A DNA stretch of 64,000 bases from Duganella guangzhouensis. GTDB taxonomy: Bacteria; Pseudomonadota; Gammaproteobacteria; Burkholderiales; Burkholderiaceae_D. The first letter of the stretch is position 1, and each line of letters begins with the position of its first letter. This document shows, piece after piece, positions 27,485 to 36,244 of this stretch. The position numbers and the translations under genes were made by a program. The notes under the pieces were generated by a model. The model was not told the origin of the DNA. It did not search any database and saw only the letters and a list, made by a program, of their open reading frames with translations. The stretch is from the NCBI RefSeq assembly GCF_009674535.1, contig NZ_WKJK01000011.1, positions 124,001 to 188,000 of the forward strand. Reading direction: 5' to 3'.

Positions 27485-28708
27485 ATGAACTTTTTACAGA
27501 TCGTGGTGGAAGCGTTCCGCTCGATGATGGCGAACCGCCTGCGCACGCTGCTGACCATGTTGGGCATCATCATCGGCATCACCTCGGTGGTGCTGCTGCT
27601 GGCGGTGGGCGACAGCATGAAGCGCTTCATCGCCAAGGAGCTGGAGCAGCTGGGCACCAATATGCTGTTCGTCTCCCCCGGCGGCGACCGCGCGCAGCAG
27701 CAGCGCTTGCGCAACGGCGCTCAGCCGGCGCTGACGCTGCGCGATGCCGATGCGCTGAATCAGTTACCGTCGCTGGCCGGCGCGGCGCCGGTACTGCAGG
27801 GCGGCTTCAATCTGGCGGTAGGTAACGAGAACGCCTCCAAGACGGTGCACGGCGTGACGCCTGCCATGTTCAAGATTCGCGGCTGGAAGGTGGACAAGGG
27901 CAGCGCCTTCAGCGACGCCGACGTGCGCGCCGCCGCGCGCATGGTGGTCATCGGCCGCAAGATCGCGGACCAGTTCTTTTACAAGCAAGACCCGCTGGGC
28001 AAATACATCCGCATCGAGAATGTGTCGTTCCAGGTGGTGGGTGTGCTGTACGGCGAGGGCAAGCAGGTGGATGGCGGCGATTTAAGCGAATACGTGGTGG
28101 TGCCGATCACCGCCGCTGCCGCCAATCTGGTCAAGATGCAGTTCCCCGGCAATGTGCATTACGTGGTGGCGCAGGGTAAATCCGGCGGCAATCTGCAGGA
28201 TGCGATCCAGGACATCAACGAGACGCTGCGCGACCGCCACCACATCAAGCTCGATCAGCCGGACGACTTCCACATCGATAATCTGGCCTCGTTCGCGGAG
28301 ACGGCGCAGAAGATCAGCGCCGGCCTGGCCGCGCTGCTTGGCTTGATCGGCGCGATTTCGCTAATCGTCGGCGGCATCGGCATCATGAACATCATGCTGG
28401 TGTCGGTGACCGAGCGCACGCGCGAAATCGGCATCCGCATGGCGATCGGCGCCAAGCCGCGCGATGTGCTGCTGCAGTTCCTGACCGAGGCGGTGGTGAT
28501 CTGCCTGGTGGGCGGCATCTTCGGCATCATGATGGCCACCGGCGCGGCGGCCGGCATTACCGCCACCGGCAAGTTCGACGTGTTCATCACCTTGCAGGCG
28601 GTGGTGGTGGCATGCGGCTTTTCCAGCCTGGTGGGCGTGTTCTTCGGCTTTTATCCGGCGCGGCGCGCGTCCAAGCTGCTGCCGGTGGACTGCCTGCGCT
28701 ACGAGTAA
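27485..28708 (+). CDS. MacB-type ABC transporter permease
   Basis: A 407-residue FtsX/MacB permease. TM1 (about 20-42) in LRTLLTMLGIIIGITSVVLLLAVG is followed by a large periplasmic MacB_PCD domain (about 50-240) and three C-terminal helices, including GLIGAISLIVGGIGIMNIML and the ERTREIGIRMAIGA coupling segment. With the adaptor and ATPase it forms a complete three-gene export unit, for macrolides, lipopeptides or another amphiphile. The stop abuts the convergent membrane protein gene. Confidence 0.92.
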   Translation: MNFLQIVVEAFRSMMANRLRTLLTMLGIIIGITSVVLLLAVGDSMKRFIAKELEQLGTNMLFVSPGGDRAQQQRLRNGAQPALTLRDADALNQLPSLAGAAPVLQGGFNLAVGNENASKTVHGVTPAMFKIRGWKVDKGSAFSDADVRAAARMVVIGRKIADQFFYKQDPLGKYIRIENVSFQVVGVLYGEGKQVDGGDLSEYVVVPITAAAANLVKMQFPGNVHYVVAQGKSGGNLQDAIQDINETLRDRHHIKLDQPDDFHIDNLASFAETAQKISAGLAALLGLIGAISLIVGGIGIMNIMLVSVTERTREIGIRMAIGAKPRDVLLQFLTEAVVICLVGGIFGIMMATGAAAGITATGKFDVFITLQAVVVACGFSSLVGVFFGFYPARRASKLLPVDCLRYE

Positions 28709-29170
28709 TCAGTAATCGAACTTGTTGCTGCGGCCACCGGACGCCTTGTGGTAGATCGAGCGCTCTTCGCGCTCCTTGGCCAGCTCTTCGCGGCGCTCCC
28801 GGGTGGCGCGGCGGCGTTCTTCGATGCGGGCATTGTGCTCGTCGATGCGGTTCTGCATGGCCAAGCCCTGCTTGCTGTTTTCCAGCAGGCCCATTTTCTG
28901 CCGCATGGCGGCGGCCCATACCAGGAAGATCAGGATCAGCGATAGCACATAGGCGGTCTGCCAGATGCCGTAGTTCTGGCTGATGATGGGCAGCAGCGGT
29001 GCCGCGTGTTCCAGCCAGCCCTGGCCGAGCACGCCCAGTGCGGCCGCGATCGCGCCCAGGCCGAGCGTTTTGGCGATCATCCAGCGGCAGGCTTTGATCC
29101 GCTGTTCCCAGAAGGCATGCGGGTCGTCCAGTTGGTCGAGGTAGGGTGTGTGGTCGTGTGGGGTGGTCAT
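28709..29170 (-). CDS. Two-helix membrane protein of unknown function
   Basis: About 153 residues. Two hydrophobic segments (about 34-52 and 72-90) are followed by a strongly charged helical tail rich in Arg and Glu (RRRATRERREELAKEREERS), likely a coiled coil. The ATG at 29170 (MTTPHDHTPYLDQ) is preferred; an ATG at 29218 would add 16 residues. No ribosome site decides between them. No family recognised. Confidence 0.6.
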   Translation of the reverse strand: MTTPHDHTPYLDQLDDPHAFWEQRIKACRWMIAKTLGLGAIAAALGVLGQGWLEHAAPLLPIISQNYGIWQTAYVLSLILIFLVWAAAMRQKMGLLENSKQGLAMQNRIDEHNARIEERRRATRERREELAKEREERSIYHKASGGRSNKFDY

Positions 29171-29258
29171 AGCGGCAAGTTTTGGGGCGCTGGTCAGAAT
29201 TATCTCATAGTTTTCCATAAGGAAATAATCTAGTATTGATCCGGGCTAGGCTTTTTGC

Positions 29259-30572
29259 ATGTGCCGGGTTAGCATGGAGCGCATGATAAAACGTTTAATC
29301 ATCGCAGCCCTGGCGGCTGCTTCCCTGCATGCCGTGGCCGCGCCGGTGATCTCGGTGGTGGGCGATGGTTGGGCCAATAATTCGGTCAACGCGGTGGTGT
29401 TCCGCAAAAATTCGCTGGTGACGCAGGGCGATACTCAGTACGTCGCTTACTACGATGCGCAGCGCTATCTGGTGCTGGGCAAGCGCACGCTGGGGAGTAC
29501 GCAGTGGACGCTGCGGCGCACGCCGTGGCAGGGCAATGCGGCCGATGCGCATAACACCATCAGCATCATGGTGGACGGCGCCGGATATCTGCACGTGGCC
29601 TGGGACCACCATAACAATCCGCTGCACTATGCGCGCGGCGTGGCGCCGGGATCGCTGGAGCTGGGACCGCAGTTGCCGATGACCGGCCGCGATGAGCAGG
29701 AGCTGTCCTATCCGGAGTTCTACCGGCTGCCGAACGGGAACCTGCTGTTCTTCTACCGGCTGGGCGGCTCGGGACGCGGCGATCTGGTGATCAACCGCTA
29801 CGACGCGGCCACGCAGCGCTGGACCCGGTTGCACACCAATCTGATTACCGGCGAGGGCAAGCGCAACGCTTACTGGCAGGCGTTTCTCGATGATCGCGGC
29901 ACGCTGCATCTGTCCTGGGTGTGGCGCGAATCGCCGGACGTGGCCAGCAACCATGACATGGCTTATGCGCGCTCGCGCGACGGCGGCCTGACGTGGGAGC
30001 GTTCGGACGGCACGCCGTACGCGCTGCCGATCAGCGCCGCCAGCGCCGAATACGCGCTGCGCATTCCGCAGAACAGTGAGTTGATCAACCAGACTTCGAT
30101 GGCGGCCGACAGCGAGGGCCGGCCTTACATCGCCAGCTATTGGCGCGATGCCGGTTCGACCGTGCCGCAGTATCACGTCATCTATCACACCGGTGCGGCT
30201 TGGCGGGTACGGTCGCTGGGGTTCCGTAAGACGGCGTTTTCGCTGAGCGGGCAGGGTACCAAGCGGATTCCGATCGCGCGGCCGCAGATCATGGTTGGCC
30301 AGGCCGGCGCGCTGCTGGTGTTCCGCGACGAGGAGCGTGGCAGCAAGGTGTCGCTGGCGCATACCGCCGACATCACCGACACGGCCCGCGCGTGGACGGT
30401 GGAGGATCTGACCTCGTATTCGGTGGGCGCCTGGGAGCCGAGCTACGACACCGAGTTGTGGCGCCGCGACGGTGTTCTCAGCCTGTTTGTGCAGAACGTG
30501 CAGCAGGTGGACGGCGAGGGCCAGGCCAGCGTGCCGCCGCAGCCGGTGACGGTGTTGGATTGGCGTCCATAG
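29259..30572 (+). CDS. Secreted BNR-type beta-propeller (putative polysaccharide lyase-like)
   Basis: A 437-residue secreted protein. The signal peptide is MIKRLIIAALAAASLHAVAA counted from an internal ATG at 29283; the ATG at 29259 has the better-spaced AGG site. The mature part is a seven-blade-like propeller of the BNR_4 family, with GYLHVAWDHHNNPLHYARG, LSYPEFYRLPNGNLLFFYR and YWQAFLDDRGTLHLSWVWR, a layout shared with PL24/PL25-type ulvan lyases, where His and Arg/Tyr are catalytic. Binding or cleavage of an acidic polysaccharide is an inference. It precedes the carboxypeptidase gene by 71 bases. Confidence 0.7.
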   Translation: MCRVSMERMIKRLIIAALAAASLHAVAAPVISVVGDGWANNSVNAVVFRKNSLVTQGDTQYVAYYDAQRYLVLGKRTLGSTQWTLRRTPWQGNAADAHNTISIMVDGAGYLHVAWDHHNNPLHYARGVAPGSLELGPQLPMTGRDEQELSYPEFYRLPNGNLLFFYRLGGSGRGDLVINRYDAATQRWTRLHTNLITGEGKRNAYWQAFLDDRGTLHLSWVWRESPDVASNHDMAYARSRDGGLTWERSDGTPYALPISAASAEYALRIPQNSELINQTSMAADSEGRPYIASYWRDAGSTVPQYHVIYHTGAAWRVRSLGFRKTAFSLSGQGTKRIPIARPQIMVGQAGALLVFRDEERGSKVSLAHTADITDTARAWTVEDLTSYSVGAWEPSYDTELWRRDGVLSLFVQNVQQVDGEGQASVPPQPVTVLDWRP

Positions 30573-30643
30573 TCTTCAACCAGTTCATTGTCAGTTCTGG
30601 GGTGGCTGGTCTACTATTGGTTCTTTCAACCCCGAGAGAAGCC

Positions 30644-32182
30644 ATGAAATTCAAGCTCGCCATACTGGTGCTGGCCGCGGTTACCGCCGCAACCACCGCA
30701 TCCGCTCAAGACGCCGACAAGGCGCCAGCACTCAGCAAGGAACGTGCGGCAGAACTGCAAGCCAGCGAGCGCTTGCTGAAAGCCGATAGCCAGGTGACCA
30801 AGACTGGCCAGGTCACCATCAAGGGCAAAGTGGTGCCGTACAAAGTCACCGCTGGCACCCAGCCGGTGTGGGACAAGGATGGCAAGGTGACGGCGTCGCT
30901 GTTCTATACCTACTACCAGCGCACCGATGTCAGCGACAAGAGCAAGCGTCCGCTGGTGCTGTCGTTTAACGGCGGCCCTGGCTCGGCATCGGTGTGGATG
31001 CACATCGCCTACACCGGTCCCAAGGTGCTGAACCTGGACTCGGAAGGTTATCCGGTGCAGCCGTATGGCGTGAAGGACAATCCGCATTCGATTCTGGACG
31101 TGGCGGATATTATTTATATCGATCCGGTCAACACCGGCTTCTCGCGCGTGTTGGATGGTAAAACCGACCGCGCACGCTTCTTTGGCGTGAACGCGGACAT
31201 TCAGTATCTGGCTGAATGGGTCAGCACCTTTGTGTCGCGCGAAGGCCGCTGGACTTCGCCCAAGTACCTGATCGGCGAAAGCTACGGCACCTCGCGCGTG
31301 GCCGGCCTGGCGCTGGAGCTGCAGAACGCGCAGTGGATGTATCTGAACGGCGTGGTGCTGGTGTCGCCGACGGAACTGGGCCTGAAGCGTGACGGTGCGG
31401 TCGACGACGCGCTGAAACTGCCGTACTACGCCGCCACCGCCTGGTATCAGAAAGTGCTGCCGGCCGATCTGCAGGCCAAGGATCTGAAGGACGTGCTGCC
31501 GGAAGTGGAAGCTTTCACCACCGACGAATTCCTGCCGGCGCTGGCCAAGGGCGGTTTCCTCGACGCGCAGAAGAAGGCGCAGATCGCCGCCAAGGTGGCG
31601 CGTTACTCCGGCCTGTCGGTTGACTATGTGCTGCAGAATAATCTGGCGGTGCAGCCTGGCCAGTTCTGGAAAGAGCTGCTGCGCAAGCAGGGCAAGACCG
31701 TGGGCCGTCTGGACTCGCGCTACCTCGGCATCGACAAGACCGATTCCGGCGACAAGGTGGATTACAACGCCGAGCTGACTTCGTGGCTGCATTCGTTCAC
31801 GCCGGCCATCAACCAGTACCTGCGGGTGGATCTGGGCTTCAAGACCGACATCAAGTACAACCTGTTCGGCGACGTGCATCCGTGGGACTTCAAGAACGAG
31901 CACACCGGCGAGAATCTGCGCATGGCGATGGCGGCCAATCCGTACCTGAAGGTGTTCATCCAGTCCGGCTACTACGATGGCGCCTGCACCTATTTCGACG
32001 CCAAGTACACCATGTGGCAGCTGGATCCGAGCGGCAAGATGAAGGATCGTCTGCGCTTTGAGGGCTACCGTAGCGGCCACATGATGTATCTGCGATCGGA
32101 AGACCTGGCCACCGCCAACGACGACCTGCGCGAATTCATTCGCTCGGCGACGCCGGCGGCGAATGCGCCGGCCAAGTACTAA
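30644..32182 (+). CDS. Exported S10-family serine carboxypeptidase
   Basis: A 512-residue protein with a signal peptide (MKFKLAILVLAAVTAATTASA). Catalytic residues are visible: oxyanion glycines in SFNGGPGSASVW, nucleophile Ser in IGESYGTSR, Asp in QSGYYDGACTY and His in YRSGHMMYL. The family removes C-terminal residues from peptides at acidic pH; the bacterial members are periplasmic or secreted. The ATG at 30644, after GAGAGAA, is chosen; longer frames overlap the preceding gene. Convergent with dsbD, with no gap. Confidence 0.88.
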   Translation: MKFKLAILVLAAVTAATTASAQDADKAPALSKERAAELQASERLLKADSQVTKTGQVTIKGKVVPYKVTAGTQPVWDKDGKVTASLFYTYYQRTDVSDKSKRPLVLSFNGGPGSASVWMHIAYTGPKVLNLDSEGYPVQPYGVKDNPHSILDVADIIYIDPVNTGFSRVLDGKTDRARFFGVNADIQYLAEWVSTFVSREGRWTSPKYLIGESYGTSRVAGLALELQNAQWMYLNGVVLVSPTELGLKRDGAVDDALKLPYYAATAWYQKVLPADLQAKDLKDVLPEVEAFTTDEFLPALAKGGFLDAQKKAQIAAKVARYSGLSVDYVLQNNLAVQPGQFWKELLRKQGKTVGRLDSRYLGIDKTDSGDKVDYNAELTSWLHSFTPAINQYLRVDLGFKTDIKYNLFGDVHPWDFKNEHTGENLRMAMAANPYLKVFIQSGYYDGACTYFDAKYTMWQLDPSGKMKDRLRFEGYRSGHMMYLRSEDLATANDDLREFIRSATPAANAPAKY

Positions 32183-33997
32183 TCAGCTGGCGGTGCGCTG
32201 CAGCTGGCGCACGAAGGAGTCCGCCGGCATGAAGCCGATCACGCGCGCCTGCGGCACTTCCTTGCCGCGGGCGTCGAACAGGATGATGCCGGGTGGGCCG
32301 AACAGCTGGAAGCGCTTCATCAGCGCGCGGTCGTCCGGGTTGTTGGCGGTGACGTCGACCTGGATCAGCAGCATGTCCTGCATGGCGGCGGCAACCCGGC
32401 TTTCGGAAAAGGTCATGCGTTCCATTTCCTTGCAGGCGACGCACCAGTCGGCGTAGAAGTCCAGCATCACCGGTTTGGTGGTGGCATTCAGCACCTGATC
32501 CAGTTCCGCCACGGTGCGGATGCGGGTGAAGCGCGGGCCGTCATGTGCGGCGGTCTGCGTGACGCTGGCCACGGCACTGCCGCGCAGGTGGGCCAGCGGT
32601 TGCAGCACATCCGAGCCGGCGCTGGCGGCGCCCACCAGTTCACAGATCCCCACCAGCAGCATCACCACGCCCAATGCCTTGGCCGAGTAGGCGCCGATAC
32701 CGGCGCTTTGCGGCAGCGCGTCGCTGGTGCGCAGGAAGGCGGCGCACAGGATGGCGAACGCGCCCCACAGCGCCATGCTGGCGGTGACCGGCAGCACCGG
32801 GCTAATCATCCAGATCGCCACTGCGATCAGCAGCAGGCCGAAGACTTTTTTCACGCTGTTCATCCAGGCACCGGCGCGTGGCAGCAGGCTGCCCGCAGAG
32901 AGACCGGTCAGCAGCAGCGGCACGCTCATGCCGGCCGCCATGGAGAACAGCGCCCAGCCGCCGGTGACGGCGTTGCCGGTCTGGCTGATGTAGAGCAGGG
33001 CGCCGGCCAGCGGGCCTGCCACGCAGGGACCGACGATGAGCGCGGACAGCGCACCCATGATGAATACGCCGATGATTTTTCCGCCGCTCTGGCGGCCGCT
33101 CGATTCGCTCAAGCGGCTTTGCAGGGCGCCGGGCAGTTGCAGCTGGTAGACGTCGAACATCGACAGCGCGAGCGCGAACAACAGGGCGCCGAAGGTCAAC
33201 AGTACCCATGGTTTTTGCAGCGCGCCGGCCAAGCCTTCGCCGGCCAGGCCCGCCGCCACGCCGAGCGCGGTGTAGACCAGTGCCATGCCCAGGCTGTAGG
33301 CGGCGGCCAGCAGCAGGCCGCGCTGGCGGGTTACGTTGCCCTCACCGACGATGATCGAGGACAGGATGGGCACCATCGGCAGCACGCAGGGGGTGAAGGA
33401 CAGCAGCAGGCCGAATACCAGAAAGGCGCCGCCAATCCGCCACACGCTGCCGCTTTGCAGCGTGCGCTGGGCGAGCGAGGTGTCGTCTTCGGCGGCGACG
33501 CTGGACGGGGCGGGGGGCGCGGAGGGCGCGACCGGCGCGGTCGCAGTCGGCGCTGGCGCTGGCGTTGCCGCGCTCAGCACGCCCGGCGCGGCCGGATTGA
33601 TAGTGTAGGTCAGCGCCACCGGCGGATAGCACAAGCCCGCATCCGCACATCCCTGATAGCCGACGGTCAGATCGAACGGCGCCGTGCCGCTGACCGGCAC
33701 CTTCAGCGCCAACGAGGTGTAGTAAGTCTCCATCTCCTTGCCAAAGTTCTCATCGAACTTGCGCTGCCCCGCCGGCAGTTGTGGTTGCGTCACCCCCGGC
33801 CCGGTGAACGACAAACGCTCGCGATACAAGTGATACCCCGCCGGCATCGCCCACCGCAGACTCACCGTATGCGCATCCAGCAGCTCCGCCTTCAGCACGA
33901 ACGCCTGCTCCGGCGGCAGAAAATCCTCCGCCAGCGCCGCCGGCAGCCACAGCGCCACCATCAACGCGCACAGCCATTTCAAAATGAACCTCATCAT
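32183..33997 (-). CDS. dsbD: Thiol:disulfide interchange protein DsbD
   Basis: A 604-residue inner-membrane electron conduit from cytoplasmic thioredoxin to periplasmic thiols. After a signal peptide, the alpha domain has its Cys pair in GCADAGLCYPP. The eight-helix beta domain (about 185-445) has Cys in TPCVLPMVP and GPCVAGPLAG, and the gamma thioredoxin domain has DWCVACKEME. All six redox cysteines are present. Last gene of the mrtJ-to-dsbD operon; it overlaps apbE by 4 bases. In this context it probably reduces the TlpA domain encoded upstream in the operon. Confidence 0.93.
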   Translation of the reverse strand: MMRFILKWLCALMVALWLPAALAEDFLPPEQAFVLKAELLDAHTVSLRWAMPAGYHLYRERLSFTGPGVTQPQLPAGQRKFDENFGKEMETYYTSLALKVPVSGTAPFDLTVGYQGCADAGLCYPPVALTYTINPAAPGVLSAATPAPAPTATAPVAPSAPPAPSSVAAEDDTSLAQRTLQSGSVWRIGGAFLVFGLLLSFTPCVLPMVPILSSIIVGEGNVTRQRGLLLAAAYSLGMALVYTALGVAAGLAGEGLAGALQKPWVLLTFGALLFALALSMFDVYQLQLPGALQSRLSESSGRQSGGKIIGVFIMGALSALIVGPCVAGPLAGALLYISQTGNAVTGGWALFSMAAGMSVPLLLTGLSAGSLLPRAGAWMNSVKKVFGLLLIAVAIWMISPVLPVTASMALWGAFAILCAAFLRTSDALPQSAGIGAYSAKALGVVMLLVGICELVGAASAGSDVLQPLAHLRGSAVASVTQTAAHDGPRFTRIRTVAELDQVLNATTKPVMLDFYADWCVACKEMERMTFSESRVAAAMQDMLLIQVDVTANNPDDRALMKRFQLFGPPGIILFDARGKEVPQARVIGFMPADSFVRQLQRTAS

Positions 33998-34887
33998 GTT
34001 CTCCGAAAAATACGACCCTCGTAATCGATGGCCAGATAACGCACATCCGCGCGCTCAAGAAAATCCAGACCATCCCGCTCCAGCAGCATCGCCGTGGTGG
34101 TGCAACTGCCGGCTGTAATCGCCAGCGGCGCCACCACACTCACCGAACGCCAGTAAGACACCGGCATACCGCTGCGCGGATTCAGTACATGGCAATAGCG
34201 TCGCCCATCAAGCTCGATAAACCGCTCGTAATCGCCGCTGGTGGCCAGCGCCCCGCGCTCCATCGGAATACCCGCCACCGTGGCCGACATATCGCGCGGG
34301 TCCTGAATGCCGATCTCCCACGCCGCGCCATCCGGACGCGGACCGATAAAGCGCATGTCGCCGCCCAGATTCACATAACCTTGCGTCACGCCCATTATCG
34401 TCAGCATCTCCGCCGCGCGGTCCACCGCATACTCCTTGCCGAAGCCGCCGAAATCCAGCTCCATGCCCTGCTGGGGAAGGAACACCGATTCATCGTCAAA
34501 TTCCACCCGGTGCCAGCCGACCAGCGGTAGCAGACCGGCCAGCACCTCCGGTCGCGGCAGCACCGCCAGTCGGAAATCCCATGCCTTGCGCAGCACGCCG
34601 GAGGTGATGTCGAAACGCTGTTCGCTGCTGGCATGCAGCGTGTCGGCATAAGCCAGCAGCGCGGCGGTCTCCTGATCGCACCTCACGCGCCGCAAGCCGG
34701 CGGCGGCATTGATGCGCGCCACCACGCTGTCGTTGCGGTAGCGCGAATATTTATGCTCGATGCGCCGCACTTCCTCAATGGCGCGCATGGCCAGATGACG
34801 CGCCACCGCCGCATCGGCCGCCGCCAGGCGTACCTCGCAGCGGCTGCCCATGGCGGAAAACGAAACGGTGTAAATCTGCTCTACCAT
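33994..34887 (-). CDS. FAD:protein FMN transferase (ApbE family), leaderless variant
   Basis: About 297 residues. ApbE enzymes attach FMN to a Ser/Thr in extracytoplasmic proteins. Family segments: GFGKEYAVDRAAEML, NLGGDMRFIG, ALATSGDYERF and CHVLNPRSGMP. Two oddities: no signal peptide or lipobox precedes MVEQIYTVSFSAMGSRCEV, and the usual Ala-Asp-Ala metal motif near the C-terminus reads TAGSCTTTA, so the metal-ligating Asp appears replaced. The start ATG at 34887 lies within the end of the DUF3570 gene (7-base overlap); the reading frame upstream is antisense-like and not credible. Confidence 0.85.
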   Translation of the reverse strand: MVEQIYTVSFSAMGSRCEVRLAAADAAVARHLAMRAIEEVRRIEHKYSRYRNDSVVARINAAAGLRRVRCDQETAALLAYADTLHASSEQRFDITSGVLRKAWDFRLAVLPRPEVLAGLLPLVGWHRVEFDDESVFLPQQGMELDFGGFGKEYAVDRAAEMLTIMGVTQGYVNLGGDMRFIGPRPDGAAWEIGIQDPRDMSATVAGIPMERGALATSGDYERFIELDGRRYCHVLNPRSGMPVSYWRSVSVVAPLAITAGSCTTTAMLLERDGLDFLERADVRYLAIDYEGRIFRRT

Positions 34888-36011
34888 AGCCGCGTGAAGC
34901 CGACCTGCAGGCTGGTGGCGCGCATCGGCTGCAGGCCCGGACTGCCGGTGCCAAACACCCGCCACGATCCGCGTTGCTCGTAGCGTTCCAGCTTCAGATC
35001 CACGCTCCAGTCCTGGTCGATCTGCTTGGCCACCTTGAGGCCCACCGTGACCGCGCCAAACCCGGACAGACGCTGATCGGCCGAAGTGAAGGCCGAACCG
35101 CCGAACACATAACCGGGCGGGAACGGCGCGCCCAGCTTGGCGTCGTAGACCGGATCGAAATAGAAGTCGGCGGCCCGCTGCGAATACAGGCGCAGCGCCG
35201 GCGTCAATGTCCAGCCGTTGACCAGCGACTGTACCCATTCGCCCGACAGCGTATGCGCGCTGATGCCGAAGCTGTCGCGGTAGTAGCGATAGCTCAGGCG
35301 ACTGGTGGCGTCGGCATCGACGAAGCGGTGATTCCACTGCGCCAGCAGCGTATCCTGATCGCGCTGGCGTGGCCGGTTGTCGACCAGTTTGTACGGATCG
35401 GAGTAGTAACCGTGGCCGCTGCTGTGGGTGTAGGTCAGCTGGCCGATGTCGATCGGCGTGAACACGCGCGTCACACCGGCCAGCACGCTGACCGTTTGCC
35501 GGCCTTCGTTAACCACCGCGTGATTGACCGGATTGATGGTGTCGTCCGAACCGCCGAGGCCCAGCGCCCAGGTGGTATTCTTGTCGTCGCTGTCGAAGGT
35601 GGCTTGCAGCGACAACGCGCGCGAACGGTAATCGTGCTCGGTGGAGAAGGCCGTGCCAACGCTGACCGTGCCGTGTGGCAGATAGCGCGTCACGGTGACA
35701 TCGCCCGCCTTGCGCAAGTCGTCCATGCGCGAGGCGCCGGATACCGCCGTGTGAAAGCGTGGCGAAGCACCGGAGACATCGTCCATGGTGGCGCTGGCGG
35801 CGATGGTCCACTCGCCCGCCACCGGCGCCATCACCGACACTGACGGCGCATGCACTTGCACGCGATCCAGGTCCGGCTGGTCCTCCTTGTAGTACAGGTA
35901 TTTGACGCTGATGGCGCCGCGCTCTGGCGGCGCCTCGGCGTGGGCCAGGCCAGGCAGCAGCATGGCCGCCGCCAGCAATGCCTGTCCCACCGGCTGTTTG
36001 GTGTTATCCAT
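34881..36011 (-). CDS. DUF3570 outer-membrane protein with two SGAS motifs
   Basis: A 376-residue exported protein (signal peptide to LAHAEA). The rest alternates polar and hydrophobic residues, with many Tyr/Trp and a C-terminal aromatic (FTRLW), typical of an outer-membrane beta-barrel. Residues 78-94 read DVSGASPRFHTAVSGAS: two SGAS motifs, the first with Asp ahead as in ApbE flavinylation sites of NqrC/RnfG (D-x-x-[ST]GA[ST]). Adjacent apbE makes covalent FMN attachment plausible. It lies between the DUF4266 lipoprotein and apbE, and the family function is unknown. Confidence 0.82.
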   Translation of the reverse strand: MDNTKQPVGQALLAAAMLLPGLAHAEAPPERGAISVKYLYYKEDQPDLDRVQVHAPSVSVMAPVAGEWTIAASATMDDVSGASPRFHTAVSGASRMDDLRKAGDVTVTRYLPHGTVSVGTAFSTEHDYRSRALSLQATFDSDDKNTTWALGLGGSDDTINPVNHAVVNEGRQTVSVLAGVTRVFTPIDIGQLTYTHSSGHGYYSDPYKLVDNRPRQRDQDTLLAQWNHRFVDADATSRLSYRYYRDSFGISAHTLSGEWVQSLVNGWTLTPALRLYSQRAADFYFDPVYDAKLGAPFPPGYVFGGSAFTSADQRLSGFGAVTVGLKVAKQIDQDWSVDLKLERYEQRGSWRVFGTGSPGLQPMRATSLQVGFTRLW

Positions 36012-36022
36012 AGGGCTCCTTG

Positions 36023-36244
36023 TCAGTTGCAGCCGCAGCCGCCGCCGCCAACCGCGCTGCCGCCGGAGGCGGCTTCCTTGCTGGCGTAGATGTGTTCATT
36101 GAAGCGGGTGCCGAGCGCGTCGCCCTGCAGCAGCATGTCCTGGCGCGCCAGCTGGCCTTTTTCCCACGGCTGCACCTGCGGCAGCGCGCAGCCGGACAGG
36201 CCGACCGCCGCGCAGCACAGTGCGATCACGTAGCGGGCCTTCAT
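36023..36244 (-). CDS. DUF4266 small lipoprotein with Gly-Cys tail
   Basis: A 73-residue lipoprotein. The lipobox is LSGC with Cys19 as the lipidated residue. A conserved-looking middle segment (VQPWEKGQLARQDML, then HIYASKEAASGG) ends in GGGGCGCN, a glycine-rich tail with two cysteines at the very C-terminus. Its ATG overlaps the stop of the TlpA-containing polyprotein (4 bases), and DUF3570 follows after 11 bases. Small DUF4266 proteins accompany DUF3570 genes; their function is unknown. The tail could bind metal or form a mixed disulfide. Confidence 0.82.
   Translation of the reverse strand: MKARYVIALCCAAVGLSGCALPQVQPWEKGQLARQDMLLQGDALGTRFNEHIYASKEAASGGSAVGGGGCGCN

Noticed and set aside
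34888..35337. In-frame N-terminal extension of ApbE that could supply an export signal.
   Set aside because: Arg-rich, no hydrophobic leader and antisense-like; it overlaps the DUF3570 coding region entirely.
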